Assembly: GCF_014076495.1 (NCBI RefSeq)
Contig: NZ_CP043575.1
Coordinates: forward strand, 4,340,001-4,404,000
Reading direction: 5' to 3'
Length of the DNA stretch: 64,000 nt
From: Comamonas koreensis
GTDB taxonomy: Bacteria > Pseudomonadota > Gammaproteobacteria > Burkholderiales > Burkholderiaceae_C
In this document: positions 25,650-33,953 of the stretch, in pieces
How positions within the stretch are numbered: the first letter of the stretch is position 1
Layout of the letters: each line of letters opens with the position of its first letter
Position numbers and translations under genes: made by a program
The notes under the pieces: model-generated
The model's input: only the letters and a program-made list of their open reading frames with translations
Databases searched by the model: none
Told to the model about the DNA's origin: nothing

Positions 25650-27794
25650 TCACGGCGCCGTCAAGGCCTGGGCGCGCAGCCATTGCTCGCGCATCTGCGC
25701 CTCCAGCGCCAGCAGGCTCTCGGGCGAGCCGCCGCCGCCCACGGCCTGGATCTCTTGCAGCTGCTGCTGAACCTCGGGCTTGGCCAGCAGCTGGGCGATG
25801 GCCTGCTGCAGTTCGCGGTTGGCGGCGGGATCAGAGTTGGCAGCGGCCCAGAGGATGAAGTGGTCGTAGACCGCCAAACCGGCCAGCAAGGCGTGGGCGC
25901 CCAGCGTGGGCCAGGTAATGCCATCGAGGCTTTGCGGATGGGCCGGGTCGGCCGTGGTGCCCAGCACCCGCAGCTGGCCGCGCCGCACTGCGGTGGCTAC
26001 GCCATTCACAGGCGCCAACACCAGCTCCACCGCATGCGCCTTCGTCACCACATCGGAGTCGGAGTACCTGCCGGGGAAGACCACGCGCTGCAGGTCCACG
26101 CCGCTGCGCGCCAGCAGCTGGGCCAACGCCAGCTGCCCGATCCAGCCATCCTCACCCGTGCCCACCCGCAACCGGCCCGGGTGGGCACGGGCGTAGGCCA
26201 GCAGATCATCGGTGCTATGGATGCCCAGCGCATCGGCCTGGGTGCTGTCGATGGCCAGCACCATGGGCTGCGACGCGACCAAGGTCACCGGCTGCAGCGA
26301 TCGCAGCGCCGTATCGATGGGAGGCCCCTGGTGCAGGCCCGGGATGCCGCCGCGCGGAAGGGTCATGGCCGTAAACAGCAGCTGGCGGTTGCCGCCTTGG
26401 GCAGCCAGCCGTTCGTAGTCGGCCACGCTGGCATCGGGCAGATGTGTCACCTCGACCTGGCGGCCCAGCAGCGCCGGCAAATGGGCGGCCAGCATCTGGG
26501 CATAGTGGCCATTGCGGCCACCGGCGGGCGATGGCACGGTGATCTGCAGCGGCAGTTGCGCCTGCGGCGCGAGCCATTGGCCGGCATCGTTCATCAGGCC
26601 ATAGCGGATGGCCCACTGCCCGGCAGTCGATGGATTGCGCACCAGTGCCTCAGCCACCCAGTAGCGGCCCATGCGCCAGTACTGCCGGACCATCGGCCAC
26701 GCGTCTTGCCAGCCGGGCGGCCGCCAGTCATTGGCAAACGGCGCCGCCACCACCGCATAGCCATGGCGAAACCGGCGCGCCTCGTGGAACTGCGGCGCAA
26801 TCGCCCACTGGCCGCGCGCATTCTGGTAGCCCCAGCGACCGCTCGCAGCATCCAACACGGGGCGCAGCGCCTCGCCGCCCTGGCTGCGCTGCAGGCGCTG
26901 CCAGCGGCACACCCGGGGCGTTCGGGCGTCGCGCAGCAGGCGCAGCCCGGCGTTGCTGCACAGTTGGATGCGGCGCTGCGCCGTCGCATCGGGCAGGTCG
27001 CCAAAGATGAACGGAATCACCATGCGCCCTTGCGGATCGATCAGGCCTGAGCCGCCCGAGCCGGGCGTGATGATCTGCTTTTTGTAGTCCATCCAATGCG
27101 CGGTCGTTATATCGCTGGGCGGCACCGGCGCCAGCCAGCGGCCCCGGGCATCGCGCAGGCCCGGCTGCGCATACACCAGGTCCAGCTGGAGGTCCGAGGG
27201 CAAGGGCTGGGCATTGTCCGGCCTCAGATAGGCGAGCGCATCGGCGGAGAACACCACATTGGTGGTGCTGCCGTCGCAGGTGAGCGGCGGCACGGCCCAA
27301 TGGCCCTGCGCATCCAGGCGCCCATAGGCGGTGGTGGCCTCCAGTGTGCCCCCTGGCTTGTGCTGCACCAGCCAGACCTTGGTAGCGGGCTGCAGCACCT
27401 TGTTGACGCTGGAGTTGCTGATGGATTCGACCCGCACCACCTGCCAGCGGCCATCGCACAGGCTGCGCGCGGACGGTGCCAGAAACAGCGTGCGGCCATC
27501 CAGGGCATCGAACAAAGCGGGGGCCAGTGCCGTGTCGGGGTCGGGGTTCAGGCTGAGCCAGCGCAGGCGATCGACCAGGCGGGGATCAAAGCGGATCTGG
27601 AACATGAAGATCTCTGCCCAGGGTGGCGCAGACGACGACACCGGCTGCATCTGCCAGTGCTGCTGCATCGGCATGGCGCGCTCGGGGTGGGCATACAGAT
27701 CCTGGTAGTCGGGCGGCGCAGCCTGGGCGCAAGCGAGGCCCAGGCTGAGTGCCAGCAATCCCAACCAGGCACGCAAGACTTGCAAGGCGCTCAT
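25650..27794 (-). CDS. WG-repeat / Bug-receptor fusion protein
   Basis: 714 residues with a signal peptide (MSALQVLRAWLGLLALSLGL, cleavage near AQAAPP). The first ~460 residues contain WG-type repeats (DAQGHWAVPPL, SGRWGYQNARGQWAIAPQFH, YGLMNDAGQWLAPQ) within a larger domain. From about 460 the sequence follows the tripartite-tricarboxylate receptor pattern: LPLQITVPSPAGGRNGHYAQ, LPALLGRQVEVTHLPDA, LRVGTGEDGWIGQLALAQLL, and a C-terminal ANRELQQAIAQLLAKPEVQQ. A periplasmic solute-sensing protein is likely. No transport gene adjoins it. The longer open frame upstream was rejected as it lacks homology and a signal peptide. Confidence 0.7.
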   Translation of the reverse strand: MSALQVLRAWLGLLALSLGLACAQAAPPDYQDLYAHPERAMPMQQHWQMQPVSSSAPPWAEIFMFQIRFDPRLVDRLRWLSLNPDPDTALAPALFDALDGRTLFLAPSARSLCDGRWQVVRVESISNSSVNKVLQPATKVWLVQHKPGGTLEATTAYGRLDAQGHWAVPPLTCDGSTTNVVFSADALAYLRPDNAQPLPSDLQLDLVYAQPGLRDARGRWLAPVPPSDITTAHWMDYKKQIITPGSGGSGLIDPQGRMVIPFIFGDLPDATAQRRIQLCSNAGLRLLRDARTPRVCRWQRLQRSQGGEALRPVLDAASGRWGYQNARGQWAIAPQFHEARRFRHGYAVVAAPFANDWRPPGWQDAWPMVRQYWRMGRYWVAEALVRNPSTAGQWAIRYGLMNDAGQWLAPQAQLPLQITVPSPAGGRNGHYAQMLAAHLPALLGRQVEVTHLPDASVADYERLAAQGGNRQLLFTAMTLPRGGIPGLHQGPPIDTALRSLQPVTLVASQPMVLAIDSTQADALGIHSTDDLLAYARAHPGRLRVGTGEDGWIGQLALAQLLARSGVDLQRVVFPGRYSDSDVVTKAHAVELVLAPVNGVATAVRRGQLRVLGTTADPAHPQSLDGITWPTLGAHALLAGLAVYDHFILWAAANSDPAANRELQQAIAQLLAKPEVQQQLQEIQAVGGGGSPESLLALEAQMREQWLRAQALTAP

Positions 27795-27950
27795 ACCGAG
27801 CCCCTGGCCCGCCGCCTGGGCACGGGTCGCTGCTGCGGTATGCCGCCGCTGGAAGGATGCAGAGGAAAGAGCATGGCAGCCATGGACTAAAAGGGATACA
27901 GCGCCAAAGTATCCGCTTTTTCTTCTGCCGCCCGGCGGCAACCGTCCCAA

Positions 27951-27990
27951 GAAAAAACCCTGGGTGGCGCTGCGCCTCCTCCCAGGGCTT
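27951..27990 (-). terminator. Terminator of the monooxygenase/ABC operon
   Basis: On the minus strand CCCTGGG (27987-27981) pairs with CCCAGGG (27964-27958) around a GC-rich loop, followed by TTTTTT. It lies 20 bases after the AhpD-like gene. Confidence 0.7.
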
Positions 27991-28009
27991 TTCAAGCTGC
28001 TTGGCCGCT

Positions 28010-28621
28010 CTAGGCCGGCGCCGTCTCCAGCGCTGGCTCGCCCAGGCTCAGCATCAGCCGGTTGGCCCAGTTGAAGAAGGCGGCGCCTTGCAAGGCATCG
28101 GCAATCGCATAGTCATCCAGCCCGGCCTGGCGCAGGCCATCGATATGCGAAGCATCCAGCGCCAGCGGCGTCTCGGTCAACGCAACCGAGGCGGCAACAA
28201 TCGCGTTCCAGCGCGGCCCCAGATCGGCCTGTACGCCGTCATCCAGCAGCTTTTGCACATCGTCTTCGCGGCGCGAGAAATGCGAGGCAAAGCGTGCATG
28301 CACCGATGCGCAGTAAATGCAGCCGTTGAGGCGAGAGGTGGCGGCAGCGGCCAGCTCGCGCTCGGCGCGGGGCAAGCCTGCCTCGGGGTTGTAGAAGATG
28401 TCCTTGTCGGTGCGGGTGCGCGCGCCCAGGGTGTCGGGATCGCGCGCCAGCAGCCGAAAGTACGGCGATTTGGCGCGCGATGCATCGACCAGGCCTTCGA
28501 TATGGCGTGGGGTCAGCTCGGCTTCGGGCAGCGGCTCGATCCAGGGCAGCCAGTCCAGTTGGGCCTGGGTAAAGACCTGGGGCGCGGTGCTGTTCGGGTA
28601 GTTCAATGTGTGCTTGCTCAT
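28010..28621 (-). CDS. Alkylhydroperoxidase-domain protein, Avi_7169 type
   Basis: 203 residues. The CxxC-x3-H motif of AhpD-like peroxidases is present (Cys101, Cys104, His108 in CIYCASVH), with a C-terminal ALQGAAFFNWANRLMLSLGE segment common to peroxidase-related proteins. Such proteins reduce peroxides or serve as thiol redox partners. The gene is the last of an operon with a CMD protein, a luciferase-like monooxygenase and a dipeptide-type importer. I recognise this set from the TIGRFAM families Avi_7169/Avi_7170/KPN_01854/KPN_01858; the assignment is from memory. Confidence 0.85.
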   Translation of the reverse strand: MSKHTLNYPNSTAPQVFTQAQLDWLPWIEPLPEAELTPRHIEGLVDASRAKSPYFRLLARDPDTLGARTRTDKDIFYNPEAGLPRAERELAAAATSRLNGCIYCASVHARFASHFSRREDDVQKLLDDGVQADLGPRWNAIVAASVALTETPLALDASHIDGLRQAGLDDYAIADALQGAAFFNWANRLMLSLGEPALETAPA

Positions 28622-29286
28622 ACCGCGCTCTCCTCGGCGGTGGGTTGTTGGGCAGATGCCGCTGGAGCAGGATGCGCCTGCAACAGGCGCAGGCCCGCCA
28701 CCACGCGGATCTGAAAGGCCAGGAACGACACCAGCTGCGACAGCACCACGAGGTCGGTCTCGCTCCAGCCGGCATCGAGCAAGGCCTGCAGATGCGCGGG
28801 CTGGGCATCACGGGGGTGGAAGACCAGCAGATGTGCATGCGCCAAGCCAGCGGACAGACGCTCGCCCAGCACGGCACGGCTCTGCGCGCCCACGGCGTAG
28901 ACCGGGCCGGCCTGGTCTTCGGCGCTCAAAGGGCCTTGCGGGTACTGGCCATAGGGCCCCCGGGCCAGGCCTTGCGCCACTTCGGCGTCAATGGCTTTGC
29001 CCAGCGCCAGGCTGGCCTGGGCCGCCAGCGCATCGCGGTAAAAGCGCTGCACCTGCGGCTGCTGGTGCAGGCCGGCCACAAAGGCGGCGACGGCCAGGCG
29101 CTCTGCCAGCGGCCAATCGCTGCTGAGCGGCGCGCGCGGCGCCAACAGCGCCAGAAAGCTTTGCTGGGCCTGCTCGCGCGCCTGCAGGCGGTGGCGGCGC
29201 ACGGCATCCAGATGGCTGCCCGGCGCTATGCCGGCGAGCTGGTCAATCACATCATCGCCAGGCGATGGGTTCCATGCAGAAGTCAT
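28618..29286 (-). CDS. CMD-domain protein, Avi_7170 type
   Basis: 222 residues of the carboxymuconolactone-decarboxylase superfamily (WPLAERLAVAAFVAGLHQQP, then LLVFHPRDAQPAHLQALLDA and SETDLVVLSQLVSFLAFQIR). It lacks a CxxC motif, unlike its partner. The stop overlaps the start of the AhpD-like gene by four bases, so a stoichiometric pair or complex is plausible. Role inferred: redox partner or detoxification of peroxides formed by the monooxygenase. Confidence 0.82.
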   Translation of the reverse strand: MTSAWNPSPGDDVIDQLAGIAPGSHLDAVRRHRLQAREQAQQSFLALLAPRAPLSSDWPLAERLAVAAFVAGLHQQPQVQRFYRDALAAQASLALGKAIDAEVAQGLARGPYGQYPQGPLSAEDQAGPVYAVGAQSRAVLGERLSAGLAHAHLLVFHPRDAQPAHLQALLDAGWSETDLVVLSQLVSFLAFQIRVVAGLRLLQAHPAPAASAQQPTAEESAV

Positions 29287-29306
29287 AACGTCTTCACTCC
29301 AAAAAA

Positions 29307-30413
29307 TCAGGCCAGCGCCGGTACTGGCAGGGGATAAGAGGCGGCCGCCGGTGGCACCAGTGCATCCTCGCGCTGCCAGCCCAGCGCCGGCGCCACGTAC
29401 TGCGCGGTCAGCGCAATCGAGCGCAGGATGTCGGCATGCGGCGGGTCGATCGAATGCACCTGGAAGGAGATATCGGTCGCCCGCGCCAGCGCCGTGTCAG
29501 CGCGCAGCGAGGCAATCACCTCATCGGGCTTGCCCACATGTACGTCGTAGGCGGCCAGCAGCTGCGCCAGCGGTGCATCCGGTCCCCACTGGCTGGCCGG
29601 GCCGCCCGGGTTGGCAGCGGCTGCACGCGCCAGGCTGCGGCGCAGGCCCAGCTCGGCCAGCTGCAAGGCACGCTGGCGGTCCTCGGCCACAAACAGGGTG
29701 CGCGATCCCAGGATGCGCGGCGCAGCACCTGCCGGCAATGCCGCCAGGTAGGTGTCGATCAAGGGGTTCTGGATATCGGCCAGGCTGGCATGCGGTGCCT
29801 CGGCGCTGCGCGGCTGGGTGCGTGACAGCATCAGCCCGTCGCCAGCCAGGCCGGCGCGCTCGGCGCCGGCGGCCGAGAACGTGGCCTGCCAGATGCGCGA
29901 CAACAGCTGCGGCCCTGCTGGGTAGAGACGATCGCCGCCGGGCAGCGGCAGCCCCGCCCAGGCATTGCGCAGCACGGCCAGGTGCTGCGCATAGATGCGG
30001 GCGCGGTCGTCGCTGCGCAGGCCAAAGGCGCTAAAGGATTCGGGCGTGCCACCGGTGCCCACGCCAAATTCCAGCCGGCCGCCCGAGAGCAGATCGAGCA
30101 CCACCGCGTCTTCGGCAACGCGGATCGGGTTTTCCATCGGCAAGGTGACAATGCCGGTGCCCAGGCGGATGCGCTGGGTGCGCGCGGCCACATGGCTCAG
30201 AAACACCAGCGGTGCTGGCAGGCCGCCTTCGGCTTCATGAAAGTGGTGCTGCGCGACCCAGGCGGTGTCAAAGCCATGGGCCTCGGCATGCTGGATCTGC
30301 GCGGTCACCAGGCGGTAGCGCTCGGCGGCGCTGGCCTGGTCCAGCAGGCGGCTGAAAAAGCCCAGGCGTTTTCTAGGCGGCGAGTGCGGGGAGAGGCTCT
30401 GGTTCATAGGCAT
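29307..30413 (-). CDS. Luciferase-like FMN-dependent monooxygenase, KPN_01858 type
   Basis: 368 residues with the TIM-barrel luciferase-like (LLM) fold: RKRLGFFSRLLDQ, then AEAHGFDTAWVAQHHFHEAE (about 48-67), RIRLGTGIVTLPMENPIRVA and GGRLEFGVGTGGTPESFSAF. These enzymes use FMNH2 and O2 to oxidise a substrate, often a sulfur or amine compound. No flavin reductase is in the operon. Its start overlaps the end of the ABC ATPase gene by 41 bases. The importer upstream probably supplies its substrate. Confidence 0.85.
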   Translation of the reverse strand: MPMNQSLSPHSPPRKRLGFFSRLLDQASAAERYRLVTAQIQHAEAHGFDTAWVAQHHFHEAEGGLPAPLVFLSHVAARTQRIRLGTGIVTLPMENPIRVAEDAVVLDLLSGGRLEFGVGTGGTPESFSAFGLRSDDRARIYAQHLAVLRNAWAGLPLPGGDRLYPAGPQLLSRIWQATFSAAGAERAGLAGDGLMLSRTQPRSAEAPHASLADIQNPLIDTYLAALPAGAAPRILGSRTLFVAEDRQRALQLAELGLRRSLARAAAANPGGPASQWGPDAPLAQLLAAYDVHVGKPDEVIASLRADTALARATDISFQVHSIDPPHADILRSIALTAQYVAPALGWQREDALVPPAAASYPLPVPALA

Positions 30414-32016
30414 GCTTTTTTCCGGGGATGGCGGCGATCAACTCGCGCGTATAGGCACTGCCGGGGCGCGAGAACACCTCGTCCACCGGCCCGGCATCGA
30501 CCTGGCGGCCGCCCTGCAGCACCGAGACGGTGTCGGCAATCTGGCGCACCACGGCCAGGTCGTGCGAGATAAAGAGATAGGTCAGTTGCAGCTCGCGCTG
30601 GAGCTGGTCGAGCAAGGCCAGAATCTGCGCCTGCACCGTCACATCGAGGGCGGACACGGCCTCGTCGAGCACCAGCACGCGGGGCTGCAGAATCAGCGCC
30701 CGGGCAATGGCCACGCGCTGGCGCTGGCCGCCCGAGAGCGCACGCGGCCGGCGTGTCAGCACCGCTTGCGGCAGGCCTACGCGCGCCAGCATGTCGTGCA
30801 CGCGGCGCTCGCGCTCGGCAGCCGCCAGGCGCTCAAAGTTCAACAGCGGCTCTTCGATGATCGCGTAGATGCTCTGGCGCGGATCGAGCGAGCTGAACGG
30901 GTTCTGGTAGACCAGCTGCACGGTTTTGCGGAACTGGCGCAAGGCCTCTCCGCGCAAGGCCGTCACATCCACGCCCTCCACCATGATGCTGCCCGATGTG
31001 GGCTTGCCAAAGCCGACCACGTCGCGGATGGTCGTGGTCTTGCCCGAGCCGGACTCGCCAACGATCGCATGCGTGCTGCCCCGTGGCACGTCAAACGAGA
31101 TGCCATCGACCGCGCGGAACAGGCCGCGCTGGCCGGCCACCGCAAAGTCATGCACAAGGCCCTGCACCACAATCGCCGGCTCGGCATCCACGATCCGTGG
31201 CGCGCGTACCGGCATATGGCCCAGCGATGGCGCATCGGCCAGCAACTGGCGCGTGTAGCCGCTTTGCGGATTGCGCAGCACATCGGCCGTGGGCCCCTGC
31301 TCCTGGATGCGGCCGGCCTGCAGAACGACCAGGCGGTTGGCGCGGTCGGCGGCCACACCCAGGTCGTGCGTCACCAGCAGCACGGCGGTGCCAAACTCGC
31401 GGCGCAGGTCGTCGATCAGATCGAGAATGCGGCGCTGCACGGTCACATCGAGTGCGCTGGTCGGTTCATCGGCAATGATCAGCGCTGGCTGGAGCGCAAT
31501 CGCAATGGCGATCAGCACGCGCTGCTTCATGCCGCCCGAGAGCTCATGCGGAAACTGGCGCGCGCGCAGCTCGGGCTGCGACAGCCCTACCTTGTGCAGC
31601 AGCTCCAGCACGCGCTGGGCAATCTGCTTTTTGTCGCGCCAGCCATGCAGGCGCAGCATCTCGCCCACCTGGTCGCCCACGGTGCGCACCGGGTTCAGCG
31701 AAGTGGTCGGGTCCTGCGGAATCAAGCTAACCACCTTGCCACGCAGCGCCTGCAGCTGGCGCTGCGACCAGCCTGCCACGTCCTGGCCGTTGATGCGGAT
31801 GCTGCCGGCCTGCAGCCGGCCGTTGTCGGCCAGCAGGCCCATGATGGACTGGGCGGTGGTCGTCTTGCCCGAGCCGGACTCGCCCACCAGGGCCAGCACC
31901 TCACCGGCGGCGATGGAGAACGAGACCTCGTGCACGGTGCGCTGCTCGGCCTGGCCATCGTGGTAGGCGATCGACAGGTTCTCCACCTGCAAAACGGGAA
32001 TGGCAGTGTCCATCAT
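30373..32016 (-). CDS. Dipeptide/oligopeptide-type ABC transporter, double ATP-binding protein
   Basis: 547 residues, two complete ABC domains in tandem (about 1-265 and 280-530), as in DppD-DppF fusions such as GsiA. Walker A GESGSGKTT occurs in both halves; the signatures are LSGGMKQRVLIAIAI and LSGGQRQRVAIARAL, each with a Walker B (IIADEPTSALD; VLDEAVSALD). The second half has AVS in place of PTS, a minor deviation. The ATG overlaps the permease stop (ATGA). It energises the importer that supplies the monooxygenase. Confidence 0.9.
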   Translation of the reverse strand: MMDTAIPVLQVENLSIAYHDGQAEQRTVHEVSFSIAAGEVLALVGESGSGKTTTAQSIMGLLADNGRLQAGSIRINGQDVAGWSQRQLQALRGKVVSLIPQDPTTSLNPVRTVGDQVGEMLRLHGWRDKKQIAQRVLELLHKVGLSQPELRARQFPHELSGGMKQRVLIAIAIALQPALIIADEPTSALDVTVQRRILDLIDDLRREFGTAVLLVTHDLGVAADRANRLVVLQAGRIQEQGPTADVLRNPQSGYTRQLLADAPSLGHMPVRAPRIVDAEPAIVVQGLVHDFAVAGQRGLFRAVDGISFDVPRGSTHAIVGESGSGKTTTIRDVVGFGKPTSGSIMVEGVDVTALRGEALRQFRKTVQLVYQNPFSSLDPRQSIYAIIEEPLLNFERLAAAERERRVHDMLARVGLPQAVLTRRPRALSGGQRQRVAIARALILQPRVLVLDEAVSALDVTVQAQILALLDQLQRELQLTYLFISHDLAVVRQIADTVSVLQGGRQVDAGPVDEVFSRPGSAYTRELIAAIPGKKHAYEPEPLPALAA

Positions 32017-32972
32017 GCGCGCCTCCGGGTCAGATCGGCGCTGATATGGTTGGCCGCCAGCACCACCGCTGCCACCAGCAGGCCGGGCGCTGCCGTCAGC
32101 CACCAGGCGGTGGAGATATAGTTGCGGCCTTCGGCAATCAGCAAGCCCCATTCGGGCGTGGGCGGTGGCGCGCCATAGCCGAGAAAGCCCAGGGTGGAGA
32201 TGGCCAGAATGGCCGAGCCAAACTGCAGCGCCGCCAGCGCGATCACCGAGGTCAGTGAATTGGGCAGCACATGGCGCCAGAGCACAGCCGCAAAGCGCCC
32301 GCCACTGCCCAGCGCTGCCTCCACGTAGTCTGAGCGGCGCACCCGCACCACTTCCGAGCGCAGCAGGCGCGCAAAGCTGGCCACCGATACGACCCCCACG
32401 GCCAGCGCCGCGTTCACCGTGCCAAAGCCCAGGATGATGATCACCGACAGCGACAACAGCAGCGAGGGCACCGACAGCAGCACATCGACGATGCGCATCA
32501 CCACATCCTCCACCCAGCCGCCCGTAGCGCCTGCGACCAGGCCCAGCAAGCTGCCCAGCACCAGGCCCACGCTGACGGCCACAAAGGCGCCTCTGAGCGA
32601 ATGCACCGCGCCATAGACCAGGCGGGCATAGCTGTCGCGCCCCAGCGCATCCGTCCCCAGCCAGTGGGCGGCACTGGGCGCCTGCAGCTGCTGGCCGGCC
32701 ATGCCCAGCACCGGGTTGTGGCTGGTAAACAGGCCCGGTGCGATGGCCCACAAGGCCACCAGCGCCAGCACGCCCCAGGCCAGCAACAGGCCCAGCGGTG
32801 CGGCGCGCAGGCGCTGCAAGGCGGCAGCAAAGATCGCAGCGCGGCGCGGCGCGGCAAGCCGCTGCGGCGGCGCCTGCACCGCCGCACTGGCAGCGCCACG
32901 GGCTGCGCCCAACAGGGCCGGCTCGGCGGCCAGGGCCCCCAGGCCGGCGGGTGATGAAGTGCTTGCAGACAT
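32013..32972 (-). CDS. Dipeptide-type ABC transporter permease, DppC-like
   Basis: 319 residues. An N-terminal Ala-rich cytoplasmic stretch is followed by six membrane helices, GTDALGRDSYARLVYGAVHS and the EAA loop (YVEAALGSGGRFAAVLWRHV, then LPNSLTSVIALAALQFGSAI). It pairs with the DppB-like permease, whose stop lies 2 bases before this ATG. Confidence 0.9.
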   Translation of the reverse strand: MSASTSSPAGLGALAAEPALLGAARGAASAAVQAPPQRLAAPRRAAIFAAALQRLRAAPLGLLLAWGVLALVALWAIAPGLFTSHNPVLGMAGQQLQAPSAAHWLGTDALGRDSYARLVYGAVHSLRGAFVAVSVGLVLGSLLGLVAGATGGWVEDVVMRIVDVLLSVPSLLLSLSVIIILGFGTVNAALAVGVVSVASFARLLRSEVVRVRRSDYVEAALGSGGRFAAVLWRHVLPNSLTSVIALAALQFGSAILAISTLGFLGYGAPPPTPEWGLLIAEGRNYISTAWWLTAAPGLLVAAVVLAANHISADLTRRRA

Positions 32973-32974
32973 GG

Positions 32975-33919
32975 TCAAACTCCCAAACGGTTGCGCAAAC
33001 GCGGATCGAACAGCGGGTAGAGCAAGTCCACCACCAGATTGATCAAAACAAAGGCGGTGGCCGAGATGACCACGACCGCCTGCAGCACGGCGCTGTCCTG
33101 GTTGCCGACAGCCTGCTGCGTGAGGCTCCCCAGGCCATTGAGCCCAAAGACGGCCTCGGTCACGACGGCGCCGCCCAGCAGCTCGCCAAACAGCACGCCG
33201 GCCATCGTCAGCATCGGCAGTGCAGCGTTGCCGGCCACATGGCGCAGCAACACCCACAGGCGCGGCGCGCCCTTGGCGCGGGTCACGGCCACAAAGGGCT
33301 GGGTCAGCACCTCGTCCACATTGCGCAGCAGGATCTGCGCCAGCGGCGCGGCAATGGGGATCGCCAAGGTCAAGGTCGGCAGCGCCAGGCCCTGCCATTT
33401 ACCGGGGTTGATCACGGGGATCCAGCCCAGGCGGAACGAGACCAGCTGGATCAGCACAATGCCCAGCCAGAACACGGGCACCGAGACAAACACCGAAGGC
33501 AGCGCATAGAGCGCGCCGCGCAGCCAGCGCCAGGGTGCCAACTGGGCCAGCAGCGCCAGCACCAGGGCCAGCACCAGCGCCAAGGCAAAGCCCAGGCCCG
33601 CCAGCCGCAAGGTGGGCGGCAGGCTGGTGGCCAGCCCCTGGCTGACCGGCACGCCCGCCTGCAGCGAGTAGCCAAAGTTGCCGCTGACAAAGCCCGTCAG
33701 GCTGTGCCAGTACTGCTGCCACGCGGGCTGGTCCGCGCCATAGGCGGCGCGGATGTCGGCCACCTCCTGCGGGCCCAGGCCCAGCTCGGGGCTCAAGAAC
33801 TTGATCAGCAGCGCATCGCCCGGCAGCAGCTGCAGCAGCACGAAGGACGCGGTGAACGCCGCCCACAGCACCAAGAGCGCCTGGGCACTGCGCCGGGCCA
33901 GGTAGGGATAGAAGGACAT
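32975..33919 (-). CDS. Dipeptide-type ABC transporter permease, DppB-like
   Basis: 314 residues with six helices, the N-terminal RRSAQALLVLWAAFTASFVL, LPGDAL and the EAA loop (VTRAKGAPRLWVLLRHVAGN). It is the first of the two channel subunits and follows the binding-protein gene by 34 bases. Confidence 0.9.
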   Translation of the reverse strand: MSFYPYLARRSAQALLVLWAAFTASFVLLQLLPGDALLIKFLSPELGLGPQEVADIRAAYGADQPAWQQYWHSLTGFVSGNFGYSLQAGVPVSQGLATSLPPTLRLAGLGFALALVLALVLALLAQLAPWRWLRGALYALPSVFVSVPVFWLGIVLIQLVSFRLGWIPVINPGKWQGLALPTLTLAIPIAAPLAQILLRNVDEVLTQPFVAVTRAKGAPRLWVLLRHVAGNAALPMLTMAGVLFGELLGGAVVTEAVFGLNGLGSLTQQAVGNQDSAVLQAVVVISATAFVLINLVVDLLYPLFDPRLRNRLGV

Positions 33920-33953
33920 CGGGATGCTCCTTGCCGCTCAGCGGGGCTGCGCC

